From the NCBI RefSeq assembly GCF_013522705.1, contig NZ_JAAMRE010000014.1, positions 61,338 to 125,337 on the forward strand: a stretch of DNA of 64,000 nt, read 5' to 3'. Position 1 is the stretch's first letter; each line of letters begins with the position of its first letter. Source of the stretch: Pseudomonas lurida. Lineage in GTDB: Bacteria > Pseudomonadota > Gammaproteobacteria > Pseudomonadales > Pseudomonadaceae. The position numbers and the translations under genes were made by a program. Shown piece by piece: positions 8,972 to 16,763 of this stretch. The notes under the pieces were generated by a model. That model saw only the letters and a program-made list of their open reading frames with translations, was not told the origin of the DNA and ran no database searches.

Positions 8972-9982
8972 ATGACATTGATCAACACGCAACGGCGTAC
9001 CTTTCTCGCCCAGGCCGGCGCAGGCGCAGCGGTGCTGGCGGCGGGGTCGCTACTCAATCCGGCGGGCGCTGCCACGGTGCCGAAGGGCCAGGCCAATAGC
9101 GCGGCGGCGATGTCCAGCCAGCGCAACGGACGGTTCTGGCCCGGCGACACGCGGCTGGTGGTGTCGATTTCCATGCAGTTCGAAGCAGGCGGGCAGCCCC
9201 CCAAAGGCACTGACAGCCCGTTCCCCAAGGTGGATTTTCCCGACAGCGTGCCGGCCGACGTGGCCACCAATACCTGGTTCGCCTACGGCTATCGCGAGGG
9301 CATCCCGCGCATGCTCGACCTGTGGGACCGGCACGGCGTGAAAGTCACCAGCCACATGATCGGCGACGCGGTGCAGCGGCACCCCGAGTTGGCCCGCGAG
9401 ATCGTCGCCCGTGGCCACGAGGCGGCGGGGCACGGCCCGCGCTGGAGTTCGCAGTTCGCCATGAACCGCGATGAGGAGCGCACCTTTCTGCGCCAGGCCG
9501 CGAGCATGGTGCAGGCGGTCACCGGGCAGCCGGTCGTCGGTTACAACTGCAACTGGCTAAGGCGCGGGCCGAACACCCTGTCGCTGCTGCAAGAGCTGGG
9601 CTACGTCTATCACATCGATGACGTGAGCCGCGATGAGCCCTTTATCGAGCAGGTCAACGGCAAGGATTTCGTGGTGGTGCCCTACACCTTGCGCAACAAC
9701 GACATCGTGTTGATCGAGGGCCGCAACTATTCACCGTCCCAGTTCCTGGAGCAGGTGAAGCTGGAGTTCGATCAACTCTACGAAGAGGCCGGCACCCGGC
9801 GCCGCATGATGTCGATCAGCGCCCATGACCGCATCAGCGGCACGCCGCAAATGGTCAAGGTGTGGGATGAATTCCTGCGCTACGCCAACAGCCATCCCGG
9901 CGTCGCTTTCATGCGCAAGGACGCGATTGCTCAATACACCCTCGACAGCCCGCTGAGTCTTCGGGAAACCGAGACGATTTGA
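8972..9982 (+). CDS. Tat-exported polysaccharide-deacetylase-like protein
   Basis: This 336-residue protein starts with a twin-arginine signal (QRRTFLAQAG, then a hydrophobic A/G-rich stretch ending PAGAA). The rest is a NodB-type barrel of the PuuE branch. The usual TFDD motif is replaced by SISMQFEAGG, and GHEAAGHGP matches the second metal-binding motif. PuuE relatives act on allantoin or other amides as well as sugars, so the substrate is open. ATG at 8972 is preferred to the one at 8939 because it gives the Tat signal and has GGAG eight bases upstream. It forms an operon with the gene at 10016. Confidence 0.83.
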   Translation: MTLINTQRRTFLAQAGAGAAVLAAGSLLNPAGAATVPKGQANSAAAMSSQRNGRFWPGDTRLVVSISMQFEAGGQPPKGTDSPFPKVDFPDSVPADVATNTWFAYGYREGIPRMLDLWDRHGVKVTSHMIGDAVQRHPELAREIVARGHEAAGHGPRWSSQFAMNRDEERTFLRQAASMVQAVTGQPVVGYNCNWLRRGPNTLSLLQELGYVYHIDDVSRDEPFIEQVNGKDFVVVPYTLRNNDIVLIEGRNYSPSQFLEQVKLEFDQLYEEAGTRRRMMSISAHDRISGTPQMVKVWDEFLRYANSHPGVAFMRKDAIAQYTLDSPLSLRETETI

Positions 9983-10015
9983 GGCGCTGCCCCCCTGCAT
10001 TCAAGGACATTACCA

Positions 10016-10552
10016 ATGAAACCTTTTGCCCGTTCGCACTGCGCCATTGCGGTTGCCGCCTTGCTACTGTCGGGAGCGGCTTCGGCTGCCACGACCGAGT
10101 TGATCAAACCCACTGTGGTGGTGATGGATAAGAGCCTTACGGCGAATCAACAAGCGCTGATGGAAACCGTCGCGCGCCGTTATGACACCTTCTGGCACAC
10201 CGGCGAAGAGCGCTTGGCTCGCGAAGCGCTGGCGGATGATTTTGTCGACAAGACACCTCCCGAAGGCCGCAAACAGGGCCCGCAAGGCCCGTTGCTGGCC
10301 TCGCGCGCCTTCCGTGCGGCGGTGCCGGATTTGAGTTGCGAGATCGAACAGTTGATCATCGCCGGCGACCGCGCGGTGGCGCACCTGCATTTTCGCGGGC
10401 ACTTCACCGGCACCTTTGGTCAGCGCAAGGGCAGTGGCCAGGTCGTGGATTTTATTGCCACCGATATCTACCGGATCGACAACGGCAGGATCGCCGCCAA
10501 CTGGCATATCGAAGATAACCTGACCCTGATGAAGCAGTTGGGCGTGCTCTAG
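10016..10552 (+). CDS. Exported SnoaL/NTF2-like protein
   Basis: This protein has 178 residues, with a Sec signal peptide (cleavage near ASA, residue 23) and a SnoaL-like cone fold. The family pattern is visible in the segments around FVDKTPPEG, AVPDLSCEIEQLI, RAVAHLHFRGHFTG and the closing IAANWHIEDN. The fold binds small hydrophobic ligands or acts as an isomerase or hydratase; the role here is unknown. It lies 33 bases after the deacetylase, with AAGGAC as ribosome site, so the two are probably co-transcribed. Its stop overlaps the convergent hydroxylase stop in a CTAG. Confidence 0.82.
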   Translation: MKPFARSHCAIAVAALLLSGAASAATTELIKPTVVVMDKSLTANQQALMETVARRYDTFWHTGEERLAREALADDFVDKTPPEGRKQGPQGPLLASRAFRAAVPDLSCEIEQLIIAGDRAVAHLHFRGHFTGTFGQRKGSGQVVDFIATDIYRIDNGRIAANWHIEDNLTLMKQLGVL

Positions 10553-11070
10553 CGCTGGGCGGGATCGACGCGGATATAAGTGCGGAACACGTGATCCCAC
10601 AACGGCGAGGACACCCCGAAGTTTTTCTCGATGCCCTGGCGGTGGTGCAGGTCGTGATTGGCCACCAGCCCTGGCACTAAACCGTAGGCCCAATGCTGCG
10701 GGCGATGCATCACGTAATGCACCGAGATGTAGAAGAAGTAGCCGGTCACCGCACCGATAAACACCGAGACCAGGCCGGTGTACCAGGCCAACAGCAACAG
10801 CGCGGCGAAGGTCGAGCTGGTTTTCCAGCTCGACACACCGATATAGGCCAGCACATCCACGTGGTGGGTCCAGTGCTCACGGCGGTACAACGAGTGGAAC
10901 AGGAAGCGGTGCGCCGAGTATTCCACCAGCGTCCAGGCCAGCAGGCCCACGAGAGCCAGCCCAGGCACGAACGGCGCCAGGCAGAGCGCGAGGATCACGA
11001 AAGCCGGGACGGTGAAAAAATCGAGGTAATACGCAAGCGAAGACATCAACCATTTATTCGAAACGGCCAT
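10549..11070 (-). CDS. Fatty acid hydroxylase / sterol desaturase superfamily protein
   Basis: This 173-residue integral membrane protein carries the diiron histidine boxes of the superfamily: HRFLFH (54-59), HWTHH (66-70), HYVMH (118-122) and HDLHH (139-143). There are four hydrophobic segments. It probably oxidises a lipid at the membrane; small members also include carotenoid hydroxylases. It is convergent with the SnoaL-like gene and overlaps it by four bases. Confidence 0.85.
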   Translation of the reverse strand: MAVSNKWLMSSLAYYLDFFTVPAFVILALCLAPFVPGLALVGLLAWTLVEYSAHRFLFHSLYRREHWTHHVDVLAYIGVSSWKTSSTFAALLLLAWYTGLVSVFIGAVTGYFFYISVHYVMHRPQHWAYGLVPGLVANHDLHHRQGIEKNFGVSSPLWDHVFRTYIRVDPAQR

Positions 11071-11426
11071 GTGCGGAATATCCCTGTAGTACGCGATGGA
11101 GAGGCAAGCGATAGGCGCGCGGGGCCGCCACGCGCGCCATCATGCAGGCACCTCGGCGCGAAGTCACTCTGGTCGCGGTGGATATCGGCGCCGTTTGTGG
11201 CCTGTGACACATCCACCGGCGACGGCGACCAGCTGGCGTTGCGCCGGCCAATAGCACCTCGTAACGCTGGACGTCCGGAAACGCCACGCACAAAGGCCTG
11301 TGGCGAAGTGTAGATCACTGATCTGCCAAGCTTTTTTATCCTGCTTTTATGCTTCAAAGCGGGCGCCTGACCTTGCGTCGACGCGCTTGGGTCTATATAT
11401 TCCGAACCCTGTTGCACCGCGCTACC
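11071..11426. other. Intergenic region upstream of the hydroxylase and tRNA-Leu
   Basis: I see no convincing gene in these 356 bases. Reading frames on both strands lack ribosome sites and family features. The segment should hold the hydroxylase promoter (minus strand) and the tRNA promoter near 11395 (TATATAT). Confidence 0.5.
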
Positions 11427-11513
11427 GCCCGAATGGCGAAACTGGTAGACGCATGGGACTTAAAATCCCCCGCTCGTAAGGGCGTGCCGGTTCGATTCCG
11501 GCTTCGGGCACCA
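11427..11513 (+). tRNA. tRNA-Leu (anticodon UAA)
   Basis: An 87-base class II tRNA with 7-bp acceptor stem GCCCGAA/TTCGGGC, encoded CCA, D arm AACTGGTAGAC, anticodon loop CTTAAAA (anticodon TAA at its centre), a long variable arm and T arm GGTTCGATTCC. It marks the left boundary of the prophage; its 3' end is the likely attachment core. Confidence 0.95.
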
Positions 11514-11521
11514 TCTAGAAT

Positions 11522-11562
11522 CAAGGGTTTGCGGGTGAAAGCTGATGCAAGCCCTTGTTTGT
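11522..11562 (+). terminator. Hairpin after tRNA-Leu, probable tRNA terminator
   Basis: An inverted repeat of 11 bases with one mismatch (CAAGGGTTTGC / GCAAGCCCTTG, loop of 14) is followed by the T-rich stretch TTTGTTT. It begins nine bases after the encoded CCA. Confidence 0.6.
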
Positions 11563-11566
11563 TTCC

Positions 11567-11595
11567 GGTCCGCAATAATATAACTGGTCCGCAAT
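11567..11595. repeat. Two direct repeats GGTCCGCAAT beside the integrase
   Basis: The 10-mer GGTCCGCAAT occurs at 11567-11576 and 11586-11595, with a 19-base period, directly after the integrase stop and 54 bases from the tRNA. The spacing and place suit arm-type integrase or excisionase binding sites; this is inference. Confidence 0.45.
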
Positions 11596-12627
11596 TCATT
11601 TCGTTGGTGAGACTTTCTTGCCTTTCCGGTTGCGGATGTACTGCTCAGTCATGACTACGGTGGTATGCCCAAGTTGATCCTTGGCCTGCATGATATCGCC
11701 ACTGGATTCGGCCTTGTCCGTGCCGGCTTTGGCGCGCAGATCCCGCATTTGAAACTCAGGCTTAGCCACCCCAGCAGCTTCCCTCGCTATATCAAATCTC
11801 CTACGCAACATTGCCACCGTCATCGGTGTGCCATCCTCTGCAACGATCAGCCGCGTCGAGCGGACTTTATGCCCTGACTTTCGGGACATTATTCGATCAA
11901 TCAAAACCTTCAGTTCGCCGGTGACCTCGATTCGACGTTTTGCCTTTGTTTTCCCCTGAAGGACCCAGATCTGCCCATCCCTTACGTCTCTTTCGTCCAT
12001 CAACCGTGTGTCCGTGACTCGTTGACCAGTCAAGTAGGCGAGGTCCATTGCATCACGCAACCCAGCGTCAGCTTTGTCGTGAACTCGCTTGAACAGTTCG
12101 TCCTCAACGTAGGTGTCCCGCCCAGTCTCCTTGTTGCCTTTGATTCCGGCGCAAGGGTTCGCAAGTGATGTATAGCCCTTGTCCCTGGCGTAGTTCCATA
12201 TCGCGCTGAGCAGGGCTTTTTCTCGATTGGCTCTTACCGGCGCTGACTTTCGCCAGGTCAGATACTGGCGAACATGAAGGGGCTCGATCGTCTCAAGTGG
12301 TGCGGGCGGATCATCGAAGAACGCCATTAAGTTTTTCAGTTCGCGCTGGTTGTCGAGCTGAGTCGCTGCGCCCTTGGTGGGCACAACTTCAACCAGGTAC
12401 TTTTCTGCCACGTACCGAAAGGTGATAACCCTGGTGACCAGTTCGGTTGAAGTGCGATCACGCTCGAGTTTTGCGTACGCCATGATGGCCAAGCCGTAGT
12501 CACTGCCCAGGGGTATTTCCTTGCGGTCCTTTCCGCCGGTGTCGTAATAGTAAAAAACCCGGCCGCTGGCTTTCTTGCGCTCTCTTAGCCGGGCGACGGA
12601 GCCCGGCTTACTTGGTCTTCTTCCCAT
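11596..12627 (-). CDS. Prophage tyrosine-recombinase integrase
   Basis: This 343-residue site-specific recombinase has an N-terminal arm-binding and core-binding region (1-165) and a catalytic domain. Catalytic residues are R203 (TGQR), R298 in MRDLR (the usual box-II histidine is an arginine here, R295), H321 in LGHTT and nucleophile Y330 (TEQYIR). Integration probably occurs at the 3' end of tRNA-Leu, since the gene ends 82 bases from it and points toward it. The small DUF4224 gene lies immediately upstream and may be co-transcribed. Confidence 0.93.
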   Translation of the reverse strand: MGRRPSKPGSVARLRERKKASGRVFYYYDTGGKDRKEIPLGSDYGLAIMAYAKLERDRTSTELVTRVITFRYVAEKYLVEVVPTKGAATQLDNQRELKNLMAFFDDPPAPLETIEPLHVRQYLTWRKSAPVRANREKALLSAIWNYARDKGYTSLANPCAGIKGNKETGRDTYVEDELFKRVHDKADAGLRDAMDLAYLTGQRVTDTRLMDERDVRDGQIWVLQGKTKAKRRIEVTGELKVLIDRIMSRKSGHKVRSTRLIVAEDGTPMTVAMLRRRFDIAREAAGVAKPEFQMRDLRAKAGTDKAESSGDIMQAKDQLGHTTVVMTEQYIRNRKGKKVSPTK

Positions 12628-12628
12628 T

Positions 12629-12838
12629 TCAGCTTGCCTTGCGTGGTTTCCATACGAGTTTCTCTGGCTCGGATATGCCGACGGCAGTAACTGCCATGGC
12701 TGTCACGCTCGGCCAACCGTTCATTTTGATGGTGTGCCGGATGCCGTTTCTTTTGAGGTTCAGGATCTGGCCAGCCTTTGTCCGAGCGCCGGTCAGCTCG
12801 CAAACCTCTTCATGCGATAGGAATTGAACTCCGCTCAT
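12629..12838 (-). CDS. DUF4224-family small prophage protein
   Basis: This 69-residue protein (start FLSHEEVCELTGARTKAGQ after MSGVQ) matches the DUF4224 pattern found next to integrases in many Proteobacterial prophages. The N-terminal part resembles an excisionase-like helix-turn-helix. It ends one base before the integrase start. A role in integration or excision is inferred from the position. Confidence 0.75.
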   Translation of the reverse strand: MSGVQFLSHEEVCELTGARTKAGQILNLKRNGIRHTIKMNGWPSVTAMAVTAVGISEPEKLVWKPRKAS

Positions 12839-13062
12839 GGATCGCTCCGTGCGCCCGCAGTGGGCCGCGCTGTCTTGATGATGTGAATGATGAAACCGAA
12901 GGTGGTCAGCAGCCAGCCGCAGGTGCCGACGAAGGCGTAGAGGATGTCGGTTGTCTCGCCGTCGACCAGAAGGCGCGGGGCGATCCAAAAGAACCAGCAA
13001 CCGCTGCCTACCAGGTACAGCAAAGCGCCCAACAGGATCAGGGTGAGTTTTATTGCGAACAT
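12835..13062 (-). CDS. Small membrane protein
   Basis: 75 residues with two transmembrane helices (about 5-28 and 40-62) and a short basic tail. The stop overlaps the next gene's start by four bases (ATGA), supporting expression as part of the integrase operon. No family recognised. Confidence 0.62.
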   Translation of the reverse strand: MFAIKLTLILLGALLYLVGSGCWFFWIAPRLLVDGETTDILYAFVGTCGWLLTTFGFIIHIIKTARPTAGARSDP

Positions 13063-13179
13063 TGGGTGTCCTTGCCGCGCTGGGCGGCATATAGGGGATT
13101 GGAGTGATAGCTTTCTGCCTAGATGTCAAATAGGCCGAAAGCCGTGTACAAGAAGGTTCAATTAAGTTCGTGATGAGGC

Positions 13180-13428
13180 ATGGACGTGTCACACAACTTC
13201 GATGCTCCGATAGCGCACGCTTACCGGGGCCACGTGATGTTTCTCAAGTTCGACTGGCGCCGCCCGAACGATGAGAGCCCTGTTGCCGCAAATATCATTG
13301 AACCAGCAGCCATCAATGGGTTGGGTGAGGTTGCAGCGAAGTTGGACGGCCCTTGGCCAGACTATCCAGCAGCGCTTGATGACGCGATGGCGGCGGCCGA
13401 ACGATGGATCGATAGTCAGTTGCCGTGA
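13180..13428 (+). CDS. Hypothetical small phage protein
   Basis: 82 residues, acidic, with FLKFDWRRPND and an alanine-rich C-terminal helix ending ERWIDSQLP. The pattern resembles short unnamed proteins of Pseudomonas prophages. The ribosome site is poor (GAGG one base from the ATG), and an internal ATG at 13237 is a possible start. It runs against the surrounding minus-strand genes. Confidence 0.5.
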   Translation: MDVSHNFDAPIAHAYRGHVMFLKFDWRRPNDESPVAANIIEPAAINGLGEVAAKLDGPWPDYPAALDDAMAAAERWIDSQLP

Positions 13429-13463
13429 CTCTGCTCACCGGCAGGCATGTAGGGGGATTGGGG

Positions 13464-13787
13464 TTAGGGAAGCGTGCTGCCGATTTGTGCTGCTACGACG
13501 GTGAGTGCCTGGCGGAGAGCGCCAGCCCGATCTGCGTCGTCGATCCATCCGATATTCTCGCCGTAGCCGCGACGCTCGACCATCACGTATTGCAGGTTGG
13601 TGAACCAGAGGATGCTGAGCTGCAGTTCTACCGCTAAACGCATGGCTTGGGTGTCATCACTGAGGGGCTGCCATTGCTCCCGGCCGGAGTCCGGATCGTC
13701 GTAGTAGAAGGCATCGCTTCCTAGCCGATACTCCAGATCAAAGCCCATGGCCTTGGCTGACAGTTTCAGCAGTTCGTGGTCTGTCAT
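13464..13787 (-). CDS. Hypothetical phage protein (NinX/DUF2591-like)
   Basis: 107 residues. The organisation LLKLSAKAMGFD ... WQPLSDDTQAMRLAVELQL is typical of a small phage family in which a short N-terminal helix is followed by a W(N/Q)PLxDDxxAxRLxxxL box. I relate it to NinX/DUF2591-like proteins with moderate confidence; the function of that family is unknown. Confidence 0.62.
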   Translation of the reverse strand: MTDHELLKLSAKAMGFDLEYRLGSDAFYYDDPDSGREQWQPLSDDTQAMRLAVELQLSILWFTNLQYVMVERRGYGENIGWIDDADRAGALRQALTVVAAQIGSTLP

Positions 13788-13836
13788 GGTCTAGGACCTC
13801 GGTAGATGAAGACGTAGGCGAACCAGAGGGTGGCGA

Positions 13837-14220
13837 TCATGGCGCCACCCGACCTGCAAAATCCTCTGCGGTGAGCTTGTACTCGACGACGTTGCGCACT
13901 CGATAGAACGTTGCGATGCAGTGCTTACTGATCCATTCGGACAGAAGTGCGTTCAGCTCCTGGCGGGCCTCGTCAGGAACATCCGGCCAGTCCTCTGCGA
14001 ATTCACCCACATCGTCATAGGCGCGCTCGCCGAGCATCTCAATGACGTCGCCCGCATCGACATAACCGGTGGTGTTTATCGGGAATTTCTCTCCCTTCCA
14101 AACGGTTGCTCCGATTTACAGGTCGTCGTTCTCGTCCAGTAGGTCACCAAGGCTGTCGAAATTGAACAGCTCTTCATTGGCTGACCAAGTTTCGTCGGGA
14201 CTTCTCTTTTGTTCAGGCAT
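13837..14220 (-). pseudogene. Phage gene split by an in-frame stop codon
   Basis: Read as one frame, this is a 127-residue acidic protein beginning MPEQKRSPDETWS and ending KLTAEDFAGRVAP. A TAA after codon 34 (DENDDL then stop) interrupts it. Both parts are coding-like and in the same frame, and the first part has a strong ribosome site (AAGGA) with a leader shared with the gene at 15436. A single base change would explain the stop. Alternatives are reinitiation at the ATG at 14037 (66 residues) or a sequencing error. No function known. Confidence 0.65.
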
Positions 14221-14248
14221 GACTTCGTCCTTGGCCGTTTTGAAGGCC
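14216..14248 (-). promoter_or_regulatory. Start-associated hairpin abutting the Shine-Dalgarno (copy 1)
   Basis: Minus-strand leader: GGCC stem (14245-14248 with 14233-14236) directly followed by the ribosome site AAGGA (14232-14228). The 18-mer GGCATGACTTCGTCCTTG (plus-strand reading, 14216-14233) recurs exactly at 15432-15449 before another gene. Confidence 0.6.
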
Positions 14249-14299
14249 GGTTTATGCTTAAATGAGCGGGTATGGATCATTTTTCAGGGAGGAGCGCAT

Positions 14300-14416
14300 A
14301 TGTTTGCTGTCGGTGTGTCACTGCTTGCAGTCGGCTTGGGGACTTCTAACGCTGGCTTTTGGATACCCGGCATCGCCTTGATGGCCGTCGGGCTCTCCCA
14401 ACGAGCAAAGCGCTGA
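14300..14416 (+). CDS. Small hydrophobic protein (38 aa)
   Basis: A 38-residue protein, almost entirely one or two short transmembrane stretches rich in G, A, V and L, closing SQRAKR. It has an unusually strong ribosome site (AGGGAGGAG) eight bases before ATG. Function unknown; single-helix phage proteins of this sort can act on the host membrane. Confidence 0.6.
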   Translation: MFAVGVSLLAVGLGTSNAGFWIPGIALMAVGLSQRAKR

Positions 14417-14422
14417 TCTTCC

Positions 14423-15121
14423 TCATTTGCGCTCCACCGGCTTGAACTCGACCACCCAGACCCACGGGTTGGCGTCCCAGCTATGCGGCGATGCCTTGTA
14501 CGCAGCCTCGCCTTTTGGGAATGAGCCGCCCGCGACGTGACACCAGAGCGATTTGAACGACTCCTTGGGAGTGCGCACGCAGAAAGTGCCGTCGCCGCTG
14601 AGGTGGTAGTTACGCCAGAACTGATGTGAGCCTTCCGTGGTTTTCGGTACCGGGATTATTCCTTCGGCCAGCGCCTGCTCGTCGCTGATGTCCTGCAACC
14701 GCTCGACGCGTACGTCGGTGATCTCCAGCAGGATGCGGCTGGCCCAGCGGGGCATGTGGATGCTGGGCCTCCATGTCGGCTGGTCCTGCTCGTACGAGTT
14801 GAGGCCGTCGGCGGCGTACACCAGGTCTCCGTCCTCTCGGGCCTGATCAAGGTCTTGCATGTCAGCAGGTTGCAGGTACGGCCCTTTCTGGACCTCGGAG
14901 TGATTGCAGTACCAGGTCTCGCGCACCCACAGGCGATCGCCGGGCTTGCCGTAGGGGCACAGGTTGTTTGCCGCCTCGGCGACGTACTCGGGCGTGAAGT
15001 CTTCCAGCCATTGCAGGCCGAGCGCCTTGACTGGCCGGCGCGTGACTGTCTTCCGGCCTTCCAGGACTGCGCGCACCATCGGCGCCGAGAACAGGATGGG
15101 GCGTTCTTTGATTGCGGTCAT
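14423..15121 (-). CDS. ASCH-like phage protein
   Basis: 232 residues. The N-terminus KERPILFSAPMVRAVLEGRKTVTRR, the segment GDRLWVRETW and the later ILLEITDVRVERLQDISDEQALAEGI are the hallmarks of ASCH/PUA-fold phage proteins, which bind RNA or modified nucleotides. The exact role in phages is not known. It ends convergently six bases from the small gene at 14300, and the gene at 15125 follows upstream with only a 3-base gap. Confidence 0.78.
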   Translation of the reverse strand: MTAIKERPILFSAPMVRAVLEGRKTVTRRPVKALGLQWLEDFTPEYVAEAANNLCPYGKPGDRLWVRETWYCNHSEVQKGPYLQPADMQDLDQAREDGDLVYAADGLNSYEQDQPTWRPSIHMPRWASRILLEITDVRVERLQDISDEQALAEGIIPVPKTTEGSHQFWRNYHLSGDGTFCVRTPKESFKSLWCHVAGGSFPKGEAAYKASPHSWDANPWVWVVEFKPVERK

Positions 15122-15124
15122 GGC

Positions 15125-15436
15125 TTACTCCGTCCCAGCGAGGTATGCCGGCTCCGTGGCGGCGGCTAGCCATTCGCGCAACGTGCCGACGATCTTCGTG
15201 CGGTCATCTTCATCGCACCACGGCTTGTCGAGCCATTCATCACTGACCAGCTCAACATCCCAGTCGTCATAGGCGCCCGGCTCTTCGCCGTTCATTTCTT
15301 CGAGCACCCGACGTGCGCCTGCCTCATCGACAGCCGCAACCCAATCGCAGTCGCCGACCATGAAGGCGAGCAATGGAAGTGGTGCGGGCTGGCTACCGTT
15401 CAATTCGAATACTTCTTTTCCATTTTCCACGGGCAT
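15125..15436 (-). CDS. Hypothetical acidic phage protein
   Basis: 103 residues, strongly acidic (runs of D and E) with three tryptophans in the centre (DWDVELVSDEWLDKPW). No family recognised. The acidic, small, soluble character is what one sees in DNA-mimic or inhibitor phage proteins, but nothing here proves that. Its leader shares an 18-mer and a hairpin-SD unit with other genes nearby. Confidence 0.6.
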   Translation of the reverse strand: MPVENGKEVFELNGSQPAPLPLLAFMVGDCDWVAAVDEAGARRVLEEMNGEEPGAYDDWDVELVSDEWLDKPWCDEDDRTKIVGTLREWLAAATEPAYLAGTE

Positions 15437-15462
15437 GACTTCGTCCTTGCCGCTATAGCGGC
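15432..15462 (-). promoter_or_regulatory. Start-associated hairpin abutting the Shine-Dalgarno (copy 2)
   Basis: A perfect palindrome GCCGCTATAGCGGC (15449-15462) sits directly before the minus-strand ribosome site AAGGA (15448-15444) of the gene starting at 15436. Confidence 0.65.
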
Positions 15463-15481
15463 TGACTTTAAAAGGGGAGGG

Positions 15482-16225
15482 TTACTTGGTGTTGAGGGGG
15501 GTTACTTCGTCGATCACTGCTTCAGCTGCAAGCTCGGCAGCGGTGTAGTAGTTCGCGCCATTAATGAGGTCTGCTTGTCGCGCGGCCTTCGTCCCGGACG
15601 CGGAAACTACCTTTCGATCAGGCAGCGCCACCGTCACCCGCGCGGGCTGCTCGGCGTAGAGCGCGCGAACCTCATACTGCCATTCGTTTATGAATGGATT
15701 TTTCTGGTAGTTTGCGAACGATTCTGCCGAACACTTCTCCCACGGGAACCAAGCGCGCTCACCATCTTCTGCACGCCAGAGCGGTCGTGTGCGTGACTGG
15801 TACTCCACCGGCTCGCCTTGGGGCTGGGTGGCTGGCTTGCAACCGTGACTGCAATCGTCGGGCTTGTAGTCGTCAACAGCACGACAGGCTGAGTGGTGGC
15901 CTGCTACGGTTTCTGCTGGCATGAGAGCGGACTTATTGTTCATGAAGCTGGCGATATCCCTTTCAAGGTCCGCCCAGCCGCCACCCGCGATCACTGCGCG
16001 GGCTCGTCGAAGCAGGTCGATTGCCTCGTCATTCCGCTCATCCGCTGCGGTCAGGCGCTGGTGCAGGGCCAGCACCACCTTGTCGGTCTTGTCGAGGTTG
16101 AAGGTCACAGCATCAAGCGACGTTTGTAGGGCGTCACGCTCGGAGGTGACACGGTCGAAGTCTGAGGCGCGCACGCACAAGATGTTGGATGCCTCGTGGC
16201 ACCAGAATCTTTGTACTTCGGACAC
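15482..16225 (-). CDS. Hypothetical phage protein, coiled-coil N-terminus
   Basis: 247 residues with a GTG start. Residues 20-90 form a likely coiled coil (RVTSERDALQTSLDAV ... RLTAADERNDEAIDLLRR). A CHS-type cysteine/histidine segment (HHSACRAVDDYKPDDCSHGC) follows, then a C-terminal region with WRAEDGERAWFPW and EVRALYAEQPA. Multi-part proteins of this kind are frequent in the early regions of Pseudomonas phages. No function known. Confidence 0.62.
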   Translation of the reverse strand: MSEVQRFWCHEASNILCVRASDFDRVTSERDALQTSLDAVTFNLDKTDKVVLALHQRLTAADERNDEAIDLLRRARAVIAGGGWADLERDIASFMNNKSALMPAETVAGHHSACRAVDDYKPDDCSHGCKPATQPQGEPVEYQSRTRPLWRAEDGERAWFPWEKCSAESFANYQKNPFINEWQYEVRALYAEQPARVTVALPDRKVVSASGTKAARQADLINGANYYTAAELAAEAVIDEVTPLNTK

Positions 16226-16231
16226 AGTAAT

Positions 16232-16253
16232 TTCCTTGCCGGGCGATGCCCGG
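16232..16253 (-). promoter_or_regulatory. Start-associated hairpin next to the Shine-Dalgarno (copy 3)
   Basis: Stem CCGGGC/GCCCGG (16239-16244 with 16248-16253, loop of three) followed after one base by the minus-strand ribosome site AAGGAA of the GTG-started gene at 16225. Confidence 0.6.
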
Positions 16254-16322
16254 GCGGTGGAGTGGGGGCATTTATAAGTTGCTGGTGCGCATTACCTCTT
16301 TCATCCATTGAGGTTTTTGCAT

Positions 16323-16421
16323 ATGCGACGATTGAAGCGCCTTCTGGGGCTGGTCTTAACCATCCTGCGGCTCATCGATGAACTCGACCAAGACGGAGGT
16401 GACAAAGACGGGGACCGATGA
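16323..16421 (+). CDS. Possible small basic/acidic peptide gene (32 aa)
   Basis: A 32-codon frame with a basic, hydrophobic N-terminal half (RRLKRLLGLVLTILRLI) and an acidic end (DQDGGDKDGDR). GAGG lies about ten bases before the ATG. The sharp charge division suggests an amphipathic membrane-associated peptide. Too short to be certain. Confidence 0.35.
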   Translation: MRRLKRLLGLVLTILRLIDELDQDGGDKDGDR

Positions 16422-16435
16422 ACCGAGGTGATACG

Positions 16436-16465
16436 ATGGGCCTTCTCTGAAGTGGGAAGGCCCAT
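16436..16465 (+). promoter_or_regulatory. Hairpin that buries a ribosome site and start codon
   Basis: ATGGGCCTTC (16436-16445) and GAAGGCCCAT (16456-16465) form a perfect 10-bp stem with a 10-base loop. The right arm contains the Shine-Dalgarno and the A and T of the start codon at 16464, so translation of the downstream gene should be blocked unless the stem is opened. Confidence 0.65.
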
Positions 16466-16661
16466 GACCAAGCACGATATTTACGATGAAATCGACGGCT
16501 TTCAGGTTTGGAACTACACGGAGTGCGACAAGGCCGATGAGGGCCGGGAGACCTGGCGTATCAACGTCGAGGTAAAGCGTAGTGGTGAGGTGGTGGTTCC
16601 GGTTGTTGCCGGTGACCGAACCTATGTTGACCGTGGCCTGGCGCAGGTTGCCGGGCGTTAG
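16464..16661 (+). CDS. Hypothetical phage protein (65 aa)
   Basis: 65 residues: TKHDIYDEIDGFQVWNYTEC followed by a basic beta-type segment and GDRTYVDRGLAQVAGR. ATG at 16464 is preferred over 16428 because GTGGGAAGG lies just upstream; that site is inside a strong hairpin. No family recognised. Confidence 0.6.
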   Translation: MTKHDIYDEIDGFQVWNYTECDKADEGRETWRINVEVKRSGEVVVPVVAGDRTYVDRGLAQVAGR

Positions 16662-16763
16662 GTCGGGGCCCGGTTGATTGCTGGCGCAGACCTATAGGCC
16701 TTCTGTAAGCATGGTGGCATCTAGTCGGTGTATTCGGTCGAGTTGATTTGGAGATGGTCGTTT

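Noticed and set aside
11046..11417. 123-codon minus-strand frame upstream of the hydroxylase
   Set aside because: No ribosome site, atypical composition, and it overlaps the hydroxylase start. Likely noise in a promoter region.
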